Below, piece after piece: positions 19,424 through 28,693 of a stretch of DNA of 64,000 nt. The translations under genes were made by a program, and so were the position numbers. Under the pieces are notes generated by a model. That model saw nothing but the letters and a program-made list of their open reading frames with translations. It was not told the origin of the DNA and made no database searches. The DNA comes from Streptomyces chartreusis (GTDB lineage Bacteria; Actinomycetota; Actinomycetes; Streptomycetales; Streptomycetaceae): the NCBI RefSeq assembly GCF_008704715.1, contig NZ_CP023689.1:3162001-3226000 (forward strand), read 5' to 3'. Each line of letters starts with the position of its first letter. The first letter of the stretch is position 1.

Positions 19424-20710
19424 TTACTTCTCGCTGGTTTCGGAGGAAGCCTCCCCGGCCTCCTCGGCAGCCGGTGCGTCCTCGGACACGGTCTCCTTGG
19501 ACACGGCCTCCTCGGACACGGCGTCGTCGGCCTCCGTGGCCGCCACCTCCGCCGCTACCGCCGCGGAAGTGGCCGCCGACTCCGCGAGCACCTCGTCGGC
19601 CACCAGCTCCGCCGCCTCCTTGGCCACCGACAGCAGGACGGTCTCCTGCGGCTGCTGGTCCTCGAAGTTCTCGGGGTGGTGGCACGCCACACGCTGGCCG
19701 GGCCGCAGTTCCAGCAGCGGCGGCTCGGTGGTCTTGCAGACCTCCGTCGCCTTCCAGCACCGCGTGTGGAAGCGGCAGCCGCTCGGCGGGGAGATCGGCG
19801 AGGGCACGTCGCCGCGCAGCAGGATCCGCTCGCTCTTGACGCCACGGCGCTTGGGGTCCGGGATCGGCACCGCAGACATCAGGGCCTTGGTGTACGGGTG
19901 CATCGGCGCCGTGTAGAGCGACTCGCGGTCGGCGAGCTCGACGATCTTGCCGAGGTACATCACCGCGATGCGGTCCGAGACGTGCCGTACGACCGACAGG
20001 TCGTGCGCGATGATCACGTACGTGAGGCCGAGCTCCTCCTGGAGGTCGTCCAGCAGGTTCACGACCTGCGCCTGGATCGACACGTCCAGGGCGGAGACCG
20101 GCTCGTCGGCCACGACCAGCTTCGGGTTGAGCGCGAGGGCGCGCGCGATACCGATGCGCTGACGCTGACCGCCGGAGAACTCGTGCGGGTAGCGGTTGTA
20201 GTGCTCGGGGTTCAGGCCGACTACCGACAGCAGCCGCTGGACCTCCTTCTTCACCCCGCCCTCCGGCGAGACGCCCTGGAGCCTGAAGGGAGCGCCGACG
20301 ATCGTGCCGATGGTGTGCCGCGGGTTCAGCGAGGAGTACGGGTCCTGGAAGATCATCTGCACGTCACGGCGCATCGGGCGCATCTGCCCGACGCCGAGGT
20401 GCGTGATGTCCCGGCCCTCGAACTCGACCTTGCCGCCGGTCGGTTCGAGCAGCCTGGTGATCAGCCGGCCCATCGTCGACTTGCCGCAGCCCGACTCGCC
20501 GACGACGCCCAGCGTCTCGCCCTTGCGGACCTCGAAGTCGATGCCGTCCACCGCGCGCACCGCGCCGGTCTGCCGCTGGAGCAGCCCCTTGCGGATCGGG
20601 AAGTGCTTCTGAAGGCCCTCGACCTTCAGCAGGACCTCGCCGTCGGCGACGCCGGCTTTCGTGAGGTTGTCCTTCTGCGCGGGGATCTTCACCGCTTTTT
20701 CGTCGCTCAC
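19424..20710 (-). CDS. oppF: Oligopeptide ABC transporter ATPase (OppF/DppF type) with acidic tail
   Basis: The product is 428 residues, about 80 longer than typical OppF. It has Walker [11 protein letters not shown]-loop [12 protein letters not shown], signature FSGGQRQR, Walker [13 protein letters not shown] and the oligopeptide-specific C-terminal cysteine segment (CRFHTRC, then VCK and VACHHP). After residue about 350 comes an Ala/Glu/Ser/Val-rich tail with repeated [16 protein letters not shown] units; it has no known domain. The ATG overlaps the oppD stop (ATGA at 20707-20710), so translation is coupled. It would energise peptide import together with OppD. Confidence 0.93.
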   Translation of the reverse strand: MSDEKAVKIPAQKDNLTKAGVADGEVLLKVEGLQKHFPIRKGLLQRQTGAVRAVDGIDFEVRKGETLGVVGESGCGKSTMGRLITRLLEPTGGKVEFEGRDITHLGVGQMRPMRRDVQMIFQDPYSSLNPRHTIGTIVGAPFRLQGVSPEGGVKKEVQRLLSVVGLNPEHYNRYPHEFSGGQRQRIGIARALALNPKLVVADEPVSALDVSIQAQVVNLLDDLQEELGLTYVIIAHDLSVVRHVSDRIAVMYLGKIVELADRESLYTAPMHPYTKALMSAVPIPDPKRRGVKSERILLRGDVPSPISPPSGCRFHTRCWKATEVCKTTEPPLLELRPGQRVACHHPENFEDQQPQETVLLSVAKEAAELVADEVLAESAATSAAVAAEVAATEADDAVSEEAVSKETVSEDAPAAEEAGEASSETSEK

Positions 20711-21789
20711 AGCTTCGGCGCAATCTCTTCGGTCCAGATACGCTCCCGCTGCTCCTGGCCCATGTGGCAGGCGGCCCAGTGTCGCTCGCCGACCTCGGTC
20801 AGCTCGGGGCGGACCGTGCGGGTGACGTTGTCCTTCGGGATGTCGGCGTACGGGCAGCGCGGGTTGAAGGCGCAGCCGGACGGGACATTGATCAGCGAGG
20901 GCGGGGAGCCCTTGATCGGGATGAGACGCTCGGTGTCCTCGCGGTCCAGGCGCGGCATCGAGCCGAGCAGGCCCCAGGTGTAGGGGTGGCGGGGCTCGGA
21001 GAAGACGGATTCGGCGGGGCCGCGCTCCACGGGCCGGCCGCCGTACATCACCAGCAGGTCGTCGGCCATCTCCGCGACGACACCGAGGTCGTGCGTGATC
21101 ATGATGACCGCGGAGCCGAACTCCTTCTGCAGGTCCCGGATCAGGTCGAGGATCTGCGCCTGCACGGTGACGTCCAGGGCGGTGGTCGGCTCGTCGGCGA
21201 TGAGCAGCTCGGGGTTGTTCACCAGCGCCATGGCGATCATGGCGCGCTGGCGCATACCGCCGGAGAACTCGTGCGGGAAGCCGTCGACGCGCTTGTTGGG
21301 CTCGGGGATGCCCACGCGGTCCAGCATCTCGATGGCCCGCGTGCGGGCCTCCTTCTTGCTGACCTTGTGGTGGACCCGGTACGCCTCGACGATCTGCTGC
21401 CCGACCGAGTAGTACGGGTGCATCGCCGACAGCGGGTCCTGGAAGATCATCGCCATCTTGCGGCCGCGCAGCCGGCGTACGTCGTCGGGGTCGGCGGCGA
21501 TCAGTTCCTGGCCGTCCAGCCAGACTTCGCCGGTGACCTTGGCGTTGGCCGAGCGGTGCAGGCCCATCACGCCGAGCGACGTGACGGACTTGCCGGAGCC
21601 GGACTCGCCGACGATGCCCAGGGTCCTGCCCCGCTGCACGTCGAAGCTGACGCCGTCGACGGACTTCACCAGGCCGTCGTCCGTGTTGAAGTGGATACGC
21701 AGATCGCGTACCGAAAGGAAGGCGCCGTCCGTGTCGGACGGGGCGGCAGCGGCGGGTTCGCCGAGTGCCGCTTTCTCGAGCTTGCTCAC
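20707..21789 (-). CDS. oppD: Oligopeptide ABC transporter ATPase (OppD/DppD type)
   Basis: The product is 360 residues from GTG 21787-21789, which overlaps the oppB stop in a GTGA. It has Walker A GESGSGKS, Q-loop MIFQDPLSAMHP, signature FSGGMRQR and Walker B LLIADEPTTALD. The C-terminal oligopeptide-family region includes CAFNPRCPYA, whose cysteines in relatives bind an Fe-S cluster. It pairs with OppF on the cytoplasmic face of the OppB/OppC permease. All motifs are intact. Confidence 0.95.
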   Translation of the reverse strand: MSKLEKAALGEPAAAAPSDTDGAFLSVRDLRIHFNTDDGLVKSVDGVSFDVQRGRTLGIVGESGSGKSVTSLGVMGLHRSANAKVTGEVWLDGQELIAADPDDVRRLRGRKMAMIFQDPLSAMHPYYSVGQQIVEAYRVHHKVSKKEARTRAIEMLDRVGIPEPNKRVDGFPHEFSGGMRQRAMIAMALVNNPELLIADEPTTALDVTVQAQILDLIRDLQKEFGSAVIMITHDLGVVAEMADDLLVMYGGRPVERGPAESVFSEPRHPYTWGLLGSMPRLDREDTERLIPIKGSPPSLINVPSGCAFNPRCPYADIPKDNVTRTVRPELTEVGERHWAACHMGQEQRERIWTEEIAPKL

Positions 21790-22796
21790 GAGTACCTCAC
21801 CCGGGGGTCGATGGCGGCGTACACCAGGTCGACGACGAGATTGCAGAAGACGATGAAGAACGCGGCGACCAGGGTCACGCCCATCACGATGGGCAGGTCG
21901 TTGTCCTTGATGGACTGGACCGCGTAGGCACCGATGCCCTGCAAGGAGAAGACGGTCTCGGTGAGTACGGCGGAGCCGACGAGGGTGCCGAAGTCCATGC
22001 CGAAGATGGTGACGATCGGGGTCAGCGCGGCGCGCAGGCCGTGCTTGGCGACGACCGTGGTCTCCTTGAGGCCCTTGGCCCTTGCCGTTCTGATGTAGTC
22101 CTCGCCCATCGTCTCCAGCATGCCCGCCCGGGTGAGTCGGGCGTACAGCGCGGAGAAGAGGAAGGCGAGGCTGACCCAGGGCAGGATCAGATGCCAGGCC
22201 CAGTCGGCTGGGTTCTCGGTGAACGGTACGTACTCGATGGCGTCCCAGATGGGGATCTCGTACACGAACAGGGCGTTGAGCACCTGGCCGGTGAAGAAGA
22301 TCGGGAGGGAGACGCCGGCGAGGGCGATGAACATCGAGATGCGGTCGATGGGCTTGCCCTTGCGCAGCGCCGAGATGACGCCGGTCGTGACACCGAAGAT
22401 CAGCCAGATCACGGCGGCACCGACGGCCAGCGAGAAGGAGACCGGGATCCGCTCCGTCAGCTGGGGCCACACCTCGACGTGGCTCTTGAAGGAGTAGCCG
22501 AAGCAAGGGGCGTCGCAACGGGTGGCGTCGGGACCGAACTTGTAGTCCGCGCCCACCACGAGGCCCTTGATGTAGTCCCAGTACTGGACGGCGATGGGCT
22601 GGTCCAGCCCGAGGTTCCGCTTGATGGCGGCGACGGACTCGGGGTTGGCGTCCTTGCCGACATACTGAGTGGCCAGCTGGTCGGCGGTCTGGCCACCGAG
22701 CTTTGGCACGAGGAAGAAGATCGCGAAGGTGACTGCGCTGACCACCAGCAGCAACAGCACCGCGCCGAAGACGCGTCGGATGATGTACGCAGCCAC
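21786..22796 (-). CDS. oppB: Oligopeptide ABC transporter permease (OppB/DppB type)
   Basis: The product is 336 residues. The N-terminus MAAYIIRRVFGAVLLLLVVSA is the typical OppB start. About six helices follow, with a large extracytoplasmic loop (about 35-110) containing cysteines in CDAPCFGYSF. The ABC-ATPase contact (EAA) loop is TARAKGLKETTVVAKHGLRAA. The C-terminus is VYAAIDPRVRYS. It is separated from oppA by 93 bp holding a very strong hairpin, which probably sets the oppA to oppB expression ratio. Confidence 0.95.
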   Translation of the reverse strand: MAAYIIRRVFGAVLLLLVVSAVTFAIFFLVPKLGGQTADQLATQYVGKDANPESVAAIKRNLGLDQPIAVQYWDYIKGLVVGADYKFGPDATRCDAPCFGYSFKSHVEVWPQLTERIPVSFSLAVGAAVIWLIFGVTTGVISALRKGKPIDRISMFIALAGVSLPIFFTGQVLNALFVYEIPIWDAIEYVPFTENPADWAWHLILPWVSLAFLFSALYARLTRAGMLETMGEDYIRTARAKGLKETTVVAKHGLRAALTPIVTIFGMDFGTLVGSAVLTETVFSLQGIGAYAVQSIKDNDLPIVMGVTLVAAFFIVFCNLVVDLVYAAIDPRVRYS

Positions 22797-22808
22797 AGCT
22801 GTACGGCT

Positions 22809-22849
22809 CCGGACGGCCGGGGCGGGTTGTGCCCGCCCCGGCCATCCGG
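22809..22849 (-). terminator. Strong hairpin between oppA and oppB
   Basis: GGCCGGGGCGGG (22815-22826) pairs with CCCGCCCCGGCC (22832-22843) around a 5-nt loop, with outer CCGGA/TCCGG arms. In the middle of an operon such a stem usually stabilises or partly terminates the upstream message, giving an excess of binding protein. Confidence 0.8.
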
Positions 22850-22889
22850 TGCCTTCACCTGCCTTTCAGGGAATCCGGCCTGACGGCCA

Positions 22890-24641
22890 CTACTTGGTGG
22901 AGCTCAGCAGCGTGTAGTCGTACATGCCGAGGTAGGCCTGCGTGACCGTGACGTTGGCCGCGGACTCCGGACGGAACAGCAGGTTCTTGCGGTAGATCAG
23001 CGGGACGACGGACGCGTTGTCCATGACCATCTTGTCGATCTCGCCCCAGGCCTTGGTGCGGGCGGCGTCGTCGGTGTTGGCGATCGCGTCCGTGAGGGCC
23101 TTGTTGATCTTCGGGTCGTTCAGTTCCATCAGGTTGTTGCCACCGGAAGGCTTGATGGCCGCACCGTTGATGATCTGGTCGAGGAAGCCGTAGCCGGTCG
23201 GCCAGTCAGCACCCCACGCCATCGACAGCATGCCGAGCTTGTGCTCGTGGACGTAGCTCGGGACACCGGCGAAGTTCGAGAAGTACTTGCCGGAGGGGAA
23301 CTGCTTGATCTCGACGTTGATGCCGACCTTCTTCAGCGAGTTCTGCACCGCCGTGGCCGAGGCGACCTCGGCGGGACGGTCGGAACGCGCGGTCAGGATC
23401 GTGTCGAAGCCGCTCGGCTTGCCGCAGGCCTTCAGCTCTTCCTTGGCCTTGGCGACGTCACCCTTGTTGCCCTCGGTGGCGTAGGTGTCGAACTTGGTGT
23501 AGCCGTTCACCGACGGGGGCAGCAGCGTGGAGGCCACGTCACCCTTCGGCGAGCCGCCGATCGCGTCCTGGACGGACTGCTTGTCCATGGCCCACTGCAC
23601 GGCCTTGCGGCAGTGCTCGTTGTCGAACGGCTTCACGTTCACGTTCAGCGCGATGTACTGCGTCGCACCGGCGTACGAGGCGTCCGTCTGGGCCACGTTC
23701 TTGCCGGTCAGCACCTTCGGCTGGGTCGCCGGCTGGACACCGGTGCCCGCCGCGTCGACCGTGATCTTGTCGGAGAGCAGGTCGTTGTCGACCGTCACCG
23801 GGTTGACCTTGAACTTGATCGTGACCTTGTCCGGCAGCGCCTTGCGGATCGGGTCCGTCTTGGCGTCCCAGTTCTTGTTGCGCACGAGGGTGGCGCTGCG
23901 GCCCTCCTCGTAGGACTCGAACTGGTACGGGCCGGAGGACACGATGTTCTGGACGTACTTCGCGCCCGTGTCCTTGGCCTGCGGCACCGGAGCCGTCTGC
24001 GAGAACGTCGCCAGGTAGTCGAAGTCCGCGAAGGGCTGCTTCAACTTGAAGACGATCGTGCTGTCGTCCGGCGTCTCGATGGACTTGATGCCGTCCGCGG
24101 ACTTGTCCTTGTAGGGGCCCTTGTACTTGTCGCCGCCCTCAAGGTACGCCTTGAAGTACGTCGGGCCGTTGGACAGCGCCTCGGGCGCGAAGTTGGAACG
24201 CTCGATGGCGTACTTCACGTCCTTGGACGTGATCGGCGTGCCGTCCTGGAACTTCACGCCCTGCCGGAGCTTGTACGTCCACGTCTTGGCGTCCGCGCTC
24301 GGCTTGCCCAGGCCCTCGGCCAGGTCGGGAACGACCTCGAGGCCCTCCTTGCCGGCGGCCGGCTTGAACGTCGTCAGCGCACGCGCGTAGAGGCGGGAGA
24401 AGTTCTGCACCCAGCCGTAGTACGTGTTGCCCGGGTCCAGGGAGTCCGGAACGTCCGAGTGCTCGTACGTGACCGTCCCCCCCTTCTTCGTGGACGCGTT
24501 GACGATGGAGGACAGCGCGGCGTCCTTCTTGCCGTTGCCTCCGCCGTTGCCGTCACTGTCGTCCCCGCCACCACATGCGGCAGCACCCAGCGAGAGCGCC
24601 AGGACCGACGCGATCGCGGCGGTCACCCTTCTCGTCTTCAC
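22890..24641 (-). CDS. oppA: Oligopeptide-binding lipoprotein (SBP_bac_5)
   Basis: The product is 583 residues. The signal peptide is MKTRRVTAAIASVLALSLG with a lipobox ending AAAC at about residue 23, followed by a Gly/Asp-rich linker. The mature part is a class-C (DppA/OppA) binding protein: PDSLDPGNTYYGWVQNF, TWTYKLRQGVKFQDGTPI, GPYQFESYEEG, and the C-terminal YRKNLLFRP. It would capture peptides outside the membrane and deliver them to OppB/OppC. It lies between oppC and oppB, so the order here is C-A-B-D-F rather than A-B-C-D-F. Confidence 0.95.
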   Translation of the reverse strand: MKTRRVTAAIASVLALSLGAAACGGGDDSDGNGGGNGKKDAALSSIVNASTKKGGTVTYEHSDVPDSLDPGNTYYGWVQNFSRLYARALTTFKPAAGKEGLEVVPDLAEGLGKPSADAKTWTYKLRQGVKFQDGTPITSKDVKYAIERSNFAPEALSNGPTYFKAYLEGGDKYKGPYKDKSADGIKSIETPDDSTIVFKLKQPFADFDYLATFSQTAPVPQAKDTGAKYVQNIVSSGPYQFESYEEGRSATLVRNKNWDAKTDPIRKALPDKVTIKFKVNPVTVDNDLLSDKITVDAAGTGVQPATQPKVLTGKNVAQTDASYAGATQYIALNVNVKPFDNEHCRKAVQWAMDKQSVQDAIGGSPKGDVASTLLPPSVNGYTKFDTYATEGNKGDVAKAKEELKACGKPSGFDTILTARSDRPAEVASATAVQNSLKKVGINVEIKQFPSGKYFSNFAGVPSYVHEHKLGMLSMAWGADWPTGYGFLDQIINGAAIKPSGGNNLMELNDPKINKALTDAIANTDDAARTKAWGEIDKMVMDNASVVPLIYRKNLLFRPESAANVTVTQAYLGMYDYTLLSSTK

Positions 24642-24668
24642 CTGAGGAAAGCCCCCTCTATCGATGGA

Positions 24669-25742
24669 TCACTTGCTGCGAGGGTCGAGGGCGTCACGCA
24701 GCCCGTCACCCAGCAGGTTGAAGGCCAGGACGGTGATGAAGATCGCCAATCCGGGCACGAACATGTACTGCGGATCTGCGGTGTACAGATCGACAGCGTT
24801 GCTGAGCATGCCGCCCCAGGAAGCCTGCGGCGGAGCGATACCGACTCCGAGGAAGCTCAGCGCAGCCTCGAAGAGGATGTTCGTCGGGATGATCAGCGTC
24901 GAGTAGACGAGGATCGGCGCGACGAGATTGGGGAGCAGTTCACGGAACAGGATGTACGGCCCGCGGGCGCCGAGGCTCGTGGAGGCCTCGATGAACTCTC
25001 GCCGGCGCAGCGTCATCGTCTGCGCGCGCACGATGCGGCCGATGTACGGCCAGCTGAAGAAGCCGATCACGAAGATCAGCACGCAGATGCGGAGCGAAAG
25101 GCCGTCGAGTCCGAAGAAACCGTCCTGCACAGAGGCGGAGATCGAGATCGCGAACAGCAGCAGCGGGAACGCCAGGAAGGTGTCCATCAGCCGGCTGATA
25201 ACGCTGTCGATCCAGCCGCCGTAGTACCCGGCGATGATGCCGAGCACCGTGCCGATGACCACGGACAGGAGCGTGGCGCCTCCCGCGACCAGCAGCGAGA
25301 CCCAGGAGCCGTCGATGATGCGGGCGAGCATGTCGCGGCCGTACTGGGGGTCGACGCCCAGGGGGTGGTCCCAACTCATTCCGCCCCAGCCGCCCTTGGG
25401 GGCGAGCAGGGCCGGGTCGATCAGGTCCTGGTTGAACTTGTTGGGGTCGAGGCCGAAGACCCACTGGATCGGCTTGGAGAGCACAGCCATCAGCACGAGG
25501 CAGATGACGACGATGCCGCCGGACATGGCGACCTTGTCCCGCTTGAAGCGCATCCAGGCGATCTGGGAGAGCGAACGCCCCTCGATCTGGCTCTTCTTGA
25601 CTCCGGAGAGCACGGCCTCGGGCTGCGCTTCGGCCTCCGCTCCCGTTGTCTCGATCGGTGCGGTCACGGTGAGATTGACCCCTCTCGGCCGACGGTTGTC
25701 GACCCCCATGGCTGCCGCTGTAGCGGTTGCTTTCTCGTACAC
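24669..25742 (-). CDS. oppC: Oligopeptide ABC transporter permease (OppC/DppC type)
   Basis: The product is 357 residues from GTG 25740-25742; the internal ATG at 25709 is an alternative, and neither has a strong ribosome site. The Ala/Glu-rich N-terminal 55 residues are cytoplasmic. Then come a first helix (AMSGGIVVICLVLMAVLS), a large periplasm-facing loop with HPLGVDPQYGRDMLARII (the OppC signature), and five further helices. The EAA loop is IEASTSLGARGPYILFRELLPN. It is the first gene of the opp cluster, with its promoter in the 285 bp upstream. Confidence 0.93.
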   Translation of the reverse strand: MYEKATATAAAMGVDNRRPRGVNLTVTAPIETTGAEAEAQPEAVLSGVKKSQIEGRSLSQIAWMRFKRDKVAMSGGIVVICLVLMAVLSKPIQWVFGLDPNKFNQDLIDPALLAPKGGWGGMSWDHPLGVDPQYGRDMLARIIDGSWVSLLVAGGATLLSVVIGTVLGIIAGYYGGWIDSVISRLMDTFLAFPLLLFAISISASVQDGFFGLDGLSLRICVLIFVIGFFSWPYIGRIVRAQTMTLRRREFIEASTSLGARGPYILFRELLPNLVAPILVYSTLIIPTNILFEAALSFLGVGIAPPQASWGGMLSNAVDLYTADPQYMFVPGLAIFITVLAFNLLGDGLRDALDPRSK

Positions 25743-25849
25743 AGGACCGACCGGCCCATGTCTTGCGGGGAGTCTTCAACGCTTTGGCGATCTGTTGCCA
25801 GAGGTGGCCGGGAAAGTATGCGCAACCGTGATGCTGTCTGGGGGGTTCC

Positions 25850-25870
25850 GTTATCCGAACAGTGGGTAAC
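25850..25870. promoter_or_regulatory. Candidate operator upstream of oppC
   Basis: GTTATCC (25850-25856) and GGGTAAC (25864-25870) form an inverted repeat with one mismatch and a 7-bp spacer, 108 bp before the oppC start. No regulator is identified. The rest of 25743-26027 shows no gene. Confidence 0.4.
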
Positions 25871-26027
25871 GCCCGGCGGACGCGAGTCAGTTGGGGCGTA
25901 TGAGGGCGGACCGGGACCTTCCGATCACATCTACGCGCGGAGATTTGCCTATGAAACCGCAGTCAATGCCCCTGCGCACCTACGAAGTAGGGAAACCGAC
26001 TGAACGGTAGGTTAGCGCGTTCGATGA

Positions 26028-26825
26028 TCAGTAACGGCCCTGTGCCGGTGGGTAACCGTAGCCTCCGGCGGGGGCCTGAGCGGGTGCGGCGTGCGCCTCG
26101 CGGTCGTAGAACGGACGGGAGCTCGCGCGCATCCACATGGCGATCGGATCGTCCTCGTCGGACATCGCCACGGTCGACACCGGCAGCCCGTCCGGGACCG
26201 CGGCGATCGACTGGAGCATCATCGAGCGCACCGAGTCCACCGCGGGCGGGCTGGTGTCGTACACATCGAGGCCGATGGCGAGATACGGCGCACCGAGCGC
26301 CGGCTGCACCCAGGCGCGGCGCAGCGAGCGGACGGCCTGGGTCCGGTGGGCGTTCTGCGCGAGCATGGCGTAGAACTGCGGGATCTCGATGGCGGGCTCC
26401 GACAGCCGCAGCGGACCGGCGGGCTGGCGGTCCAGGCCCGTGGCGATACGGCGCAGGTCGAGCCAGGGGATGCCGACGCCGCCGCCCGGGGCGTGCGGGT
26501 TCAGCCAGAGGCCGTAGTGGTCCGGGTAGAGGGTGCGGGCCACGTCGACGCCGTCGACCACCTCGTAGCTGCGGTTCCAGCCGCTGGCGGAGAGCTCCTG
26601 GGCGGAGGTGACGCACGGGGCGTAGCCGTACCCTTCGACCTCCATGTTTCCGTACTGGGCGTCCGGGGACCCGGCATGGCCGTGCCAGAGCAGCATCCAG
26701 ACCTGGCCGGTGGAAGGGGTGGCGAGGGCCCGCAGGAGGGCCTCGTAGGCGTCGTAGCGCCCGGGCGTCACCTGGCGCAGCATGTGCTCGACCTGCCCGG
26801 TCGAGGTTGTGCCGCTCGCGCTCAC
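26028..26825 (-). CDS. SseB-like protein (copy A)
   Basis: The product is 265 residues from GTG 26823-26825 (GGGGCGG upstream). The C-terminal part (AVRSLRRAWVQPALGAPYLAIGLDV and the ending WMRASSRPFYDRE) matches the SseB C-terminal domain. The middle carries an SseB-like region. A Pro/Gly/Tyr-rich tail (GGYGYPPAQGRY) is added. E. coli SseB is named for enhanced serine sensitivity on overexpression; its biochemical role is not known. It lies next to a paralogue at 26974 and just upstream of the glycine/serine gene cluster, which fits the name but proves nothing. Confidence 0.75.
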   Translation of the reverse strand: MSASGTTSTGQVEHMLRQVTPGRYDAYEALLRALATPSTGQVWMLLWHGHAGSPDAQYGNMEVEGYGYAPCVTSAQELSASGWNRSYEVVDGVDVARTLYPDHYGLWLNPHAPGGGVGIPWLDLRRIATGLDRQPAGPLRLSEPAIEIPQFYAMLAQNAHRTQAVRSLRRAWVQPALGAPYLAIGLDVYDTSPPAVDSVRSMMLQSIAAVPDGLPVSTVAMSDEDDPIAMWMRASSRPFYDREAHAAPAQAPAGGYGYPPAQGRY

Positions 26826-26936
26826 GATTTACCGCCCCTTCGGGAAACATGGCTTGTGAGCCCCAGCTTAGGCGCTCCGCTGGGAGAGCCGTGGAGAGCT
26901 CGGGACTTGAGGTGGGTCTTCTGTCTGCGGGCCGGT

Positions 26937-26968
26937 GGGGGCTGGTCGCGCAGTTCCTCGCGCCCCCA
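26937..26968 (-). repeat. Dispersed GC-rich element, core only (copy 2, inverted)
   Basis: The plus strand reads CTGGTCGCGCAGTTCCTCGC followed by GCCCCC. This is the reverse complement of the GGGGCGCGGGGAACTGCGCG core with one change. It lies just beyond the stop codon of SseB copy B. Confidence 0.75.
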
Positions 26969-26973
26969 GGTTC

Positions 26974-27765
26974 TCAGAGTTCGCGCGTGTAGAAGGGCCG
27001 TACCTTCGCGCGCATCCACTCGATCACCGGGTCCTGGGCCACGTCCAGGAGGACCAGGTTGACCTGCCAGGGCAGGGGGGCACGGGTGAGGGCGCGGGCC
27101 AGGGCCTCGGTGGGGGCGGCGCGCAGGTCGCCCTCCCAGTGGGAGAGTTCGACGCCTATGAACATCACCGGGGCGGCCGTCTCGATCGTCGCCAGGCAGC
27201 GGCGGGCCGTCGCGACCACGCCGGTCGCGGCGAACTCGGCCGACGCCGCGGCGAGGAAGTCGATCGGGTCCTCCTGCCAGTCCGGCTCGTAGAGCTTGAC
27301 CCGGCCGCCGGAGGTCGGGCCGTCCAGCTGGGTGCGGCCCACCCGGCATAGCTCGGCGACGGCCGCCGGGGGCAGCGGGACGCCGACCACGCCGTCGGGG
27401 TTCAGGGCGATGCCCACGTGCGGCGGCAGACCGCGCGCGAACTCCACGGCCGGCGCGACCGTGAACGCCATGTGGGAGCCGACGACCTGCCGGAACTGCT
27501 CCTCGGAGCTGAAGACCGGGACATATGCCTGGCCCTCGATCTCCACCGTGGGCAGGTCCAGCGGGCCGCTGTCCGGGCCGCCGCCGTTGGGCAGGGGCAC
27601 CCAGACGAAGCTGCGGCCCAGCACCTCGACGATCCGGGCGCCCGCCGAGGGCATGCCGAGGGAGGCGGAGAGCACCTCCTCCAGTTCATTGCCGGGCCAG
27701 CCTCCATGCGGGTGGAGGTGGGCCCGGGCCGAGAAGTCCGCGGGGAGATCCGCTGGGAAGTCCAT
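26974..27765 (-). CDS. SseB-like protein (copy B)
   Basis: The product is 263 residues. It has the SseB N-terminal domain (about 25-140: ELEEVLSASLG, VWVPLPNGG, YVPVFSSEEQF) and the C-terminal domain (about 150-263), ending WMRAKVRPFYTREL, nearly the same as copy A's ending. No signal peptide or membrane helix is present, so it is cytoplasmic. Compared with copy A it has a cleaner N-terminal domain and no low-complexity tail, so it is the more canonical SseB. The two genes are separated by 148 bp containing a dispersed repeat core. Confidence 0.83.
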   Translation of the reverse strand: MDFPADLPADFSARAHLHPHGGWPGNELEEVLSASLGMPSAGARIVEVLGRSFVWVPLPNGGGPDSGPLDLPTVEIEGQAYVPVFSSEEQFRQVVGSHMAFTVAPAVEFARGLPPHVGIALNPDGVVGVPLPPAAVAELCRVGRTQLDGPTSGGRVKLYEPDWQEDPIDFLAAASAEFAATGVVATARRCLATIETAAPVMFIGVELSHWEGDLRAAPTEALARALTRAPLPWQVNLVLLDVAQDPVIEWMRAKVRPFYTREL

Positions 27766-27844
27766 CTGTCTGACCGCCTGCTGTGAACCACGTCTGAGGC
27801 TCAGAAGGCTAGCCGGTGTCCGCCCCCGCCAGGGCTGCGGGCGG

Positions 27845-28519
27845 TCAGCCCGTGAAACCGATCCGGCGCAGCACGTCCGCCGCGTCCCGGTCGATCAGCA
27901 CCGCCGAACCGCAGCCCTGCGGCAGATCGCCCTTCGCCGCCGAGCGCAGCAGCCGGGAGGCCGCCCGGCGGTGCCGCAGGAAGGCGTACCGCGAGACGCC
28001 CCGGCCGCGCTCGCGCTGGCCCTCCAGAGCGGTGCCCGGCGTCACGTCGAGCAGCAGCAGGTGCAGGGTGCCGCCCCGACGGCGGGCCGCGCGGGCCAGC
28101 CAGCCGCGCACCCAGGCCTGCGTGCCGCAGTCGTGCACGACGACGCCCTCGCCGGAGCGCAGCGCGCGGCGCAGCCCGGCGTAGTGCGCGAGGCGGACCA
28201 GGGGGCGGTAGACGGCGTACGGGAGGTAGCCCGGCATCCGGGCGTCCCAGCGGTCCCGGGTGTCCTGGGAGTCGATGCGCAGGCCCTTCACCGTCCGCCG
28301 CATCAGCGTCGACTTGCCGCTGCCGGGCATTCCGGTGATGACGACGAGGTCCTCGGGGCCGAAGAGCAGCGCGTGCGGGCTGTGGCCGGAGCGGTCGCGC
28401 AGATCGCGGACCACGGGTGCGGGGCACGCGACGTGCGCTTCGACACCGGGTGCCGCGGGCTGCTTGGGCAGCGCGATGCCCGAGGTCGTGGCGTACGCCG
28501 TGGTGCGGTCCACCGTCAT
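27845..28519 (-). CDS. P-loop NTPase of zeta-toxin/polynucleotide-kinase type
   Basis: The product is 224 residues from ATG 28517-28519 (GGAGGAGG upstream). The P-loop VVITGMPGSGKSTLMRR sits near residue 63. A later DTRDRW pair and VVVHDCGTQAWVRGWLA resemble the lid and Walker B-like parts of AAA_33 kinases. The C-terminal half is Arg-rich. Such proteins phosphorylate small molecules or nucleic acids; the substrate is unknown. There is no antitoxin gene beside it. It is divergent from the glycine-riboswitch operon. Confidence 0.75.
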   Translation of the reverse strand: MTVDRTTAYATTSGIALPKQPAAPGVEAHVACPAPVVRDLRDRSGHSPHALLFGPEDLVVITGMPGSGKSTLMRRTVKGLRIDSQDTRDRWDARMPGYLPYAVYRPLVRLAHYAGLRRALRSGEGVVVHDCGTQAWVRGWLARAARRRGGTLHLLLLDVTPGTALEGQRERGRGVSRYAFLRHRRAASRLLRSAAKGDLPQGCGSAVLIDRDAADVLRRIGFTG

Positions 28520-28693
28520 CGTCCTCCTCCGGGGTCAGGAGTCCCCATCCCCACTGAGCGTAAAGAGAAGGTAATAGAGGATCTCCTCCTTTTCGTTCGC
28601 TTCCTGCCACAAGCCGGTTACAGAGATGGCCTGCCCCCGACGGGGTCCGGCATGCAATGATGGCGGCGCCAACTGCATACCGGCCGTTTGAAT

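Noticed and set aside
20707..22845. A 712-residue frame joining oppD with upstream sequence.
   Set aside because: The N-terminal half is antisense or out-of-frame to oppB. GTG at 21787-21789 gives a complete OppD.
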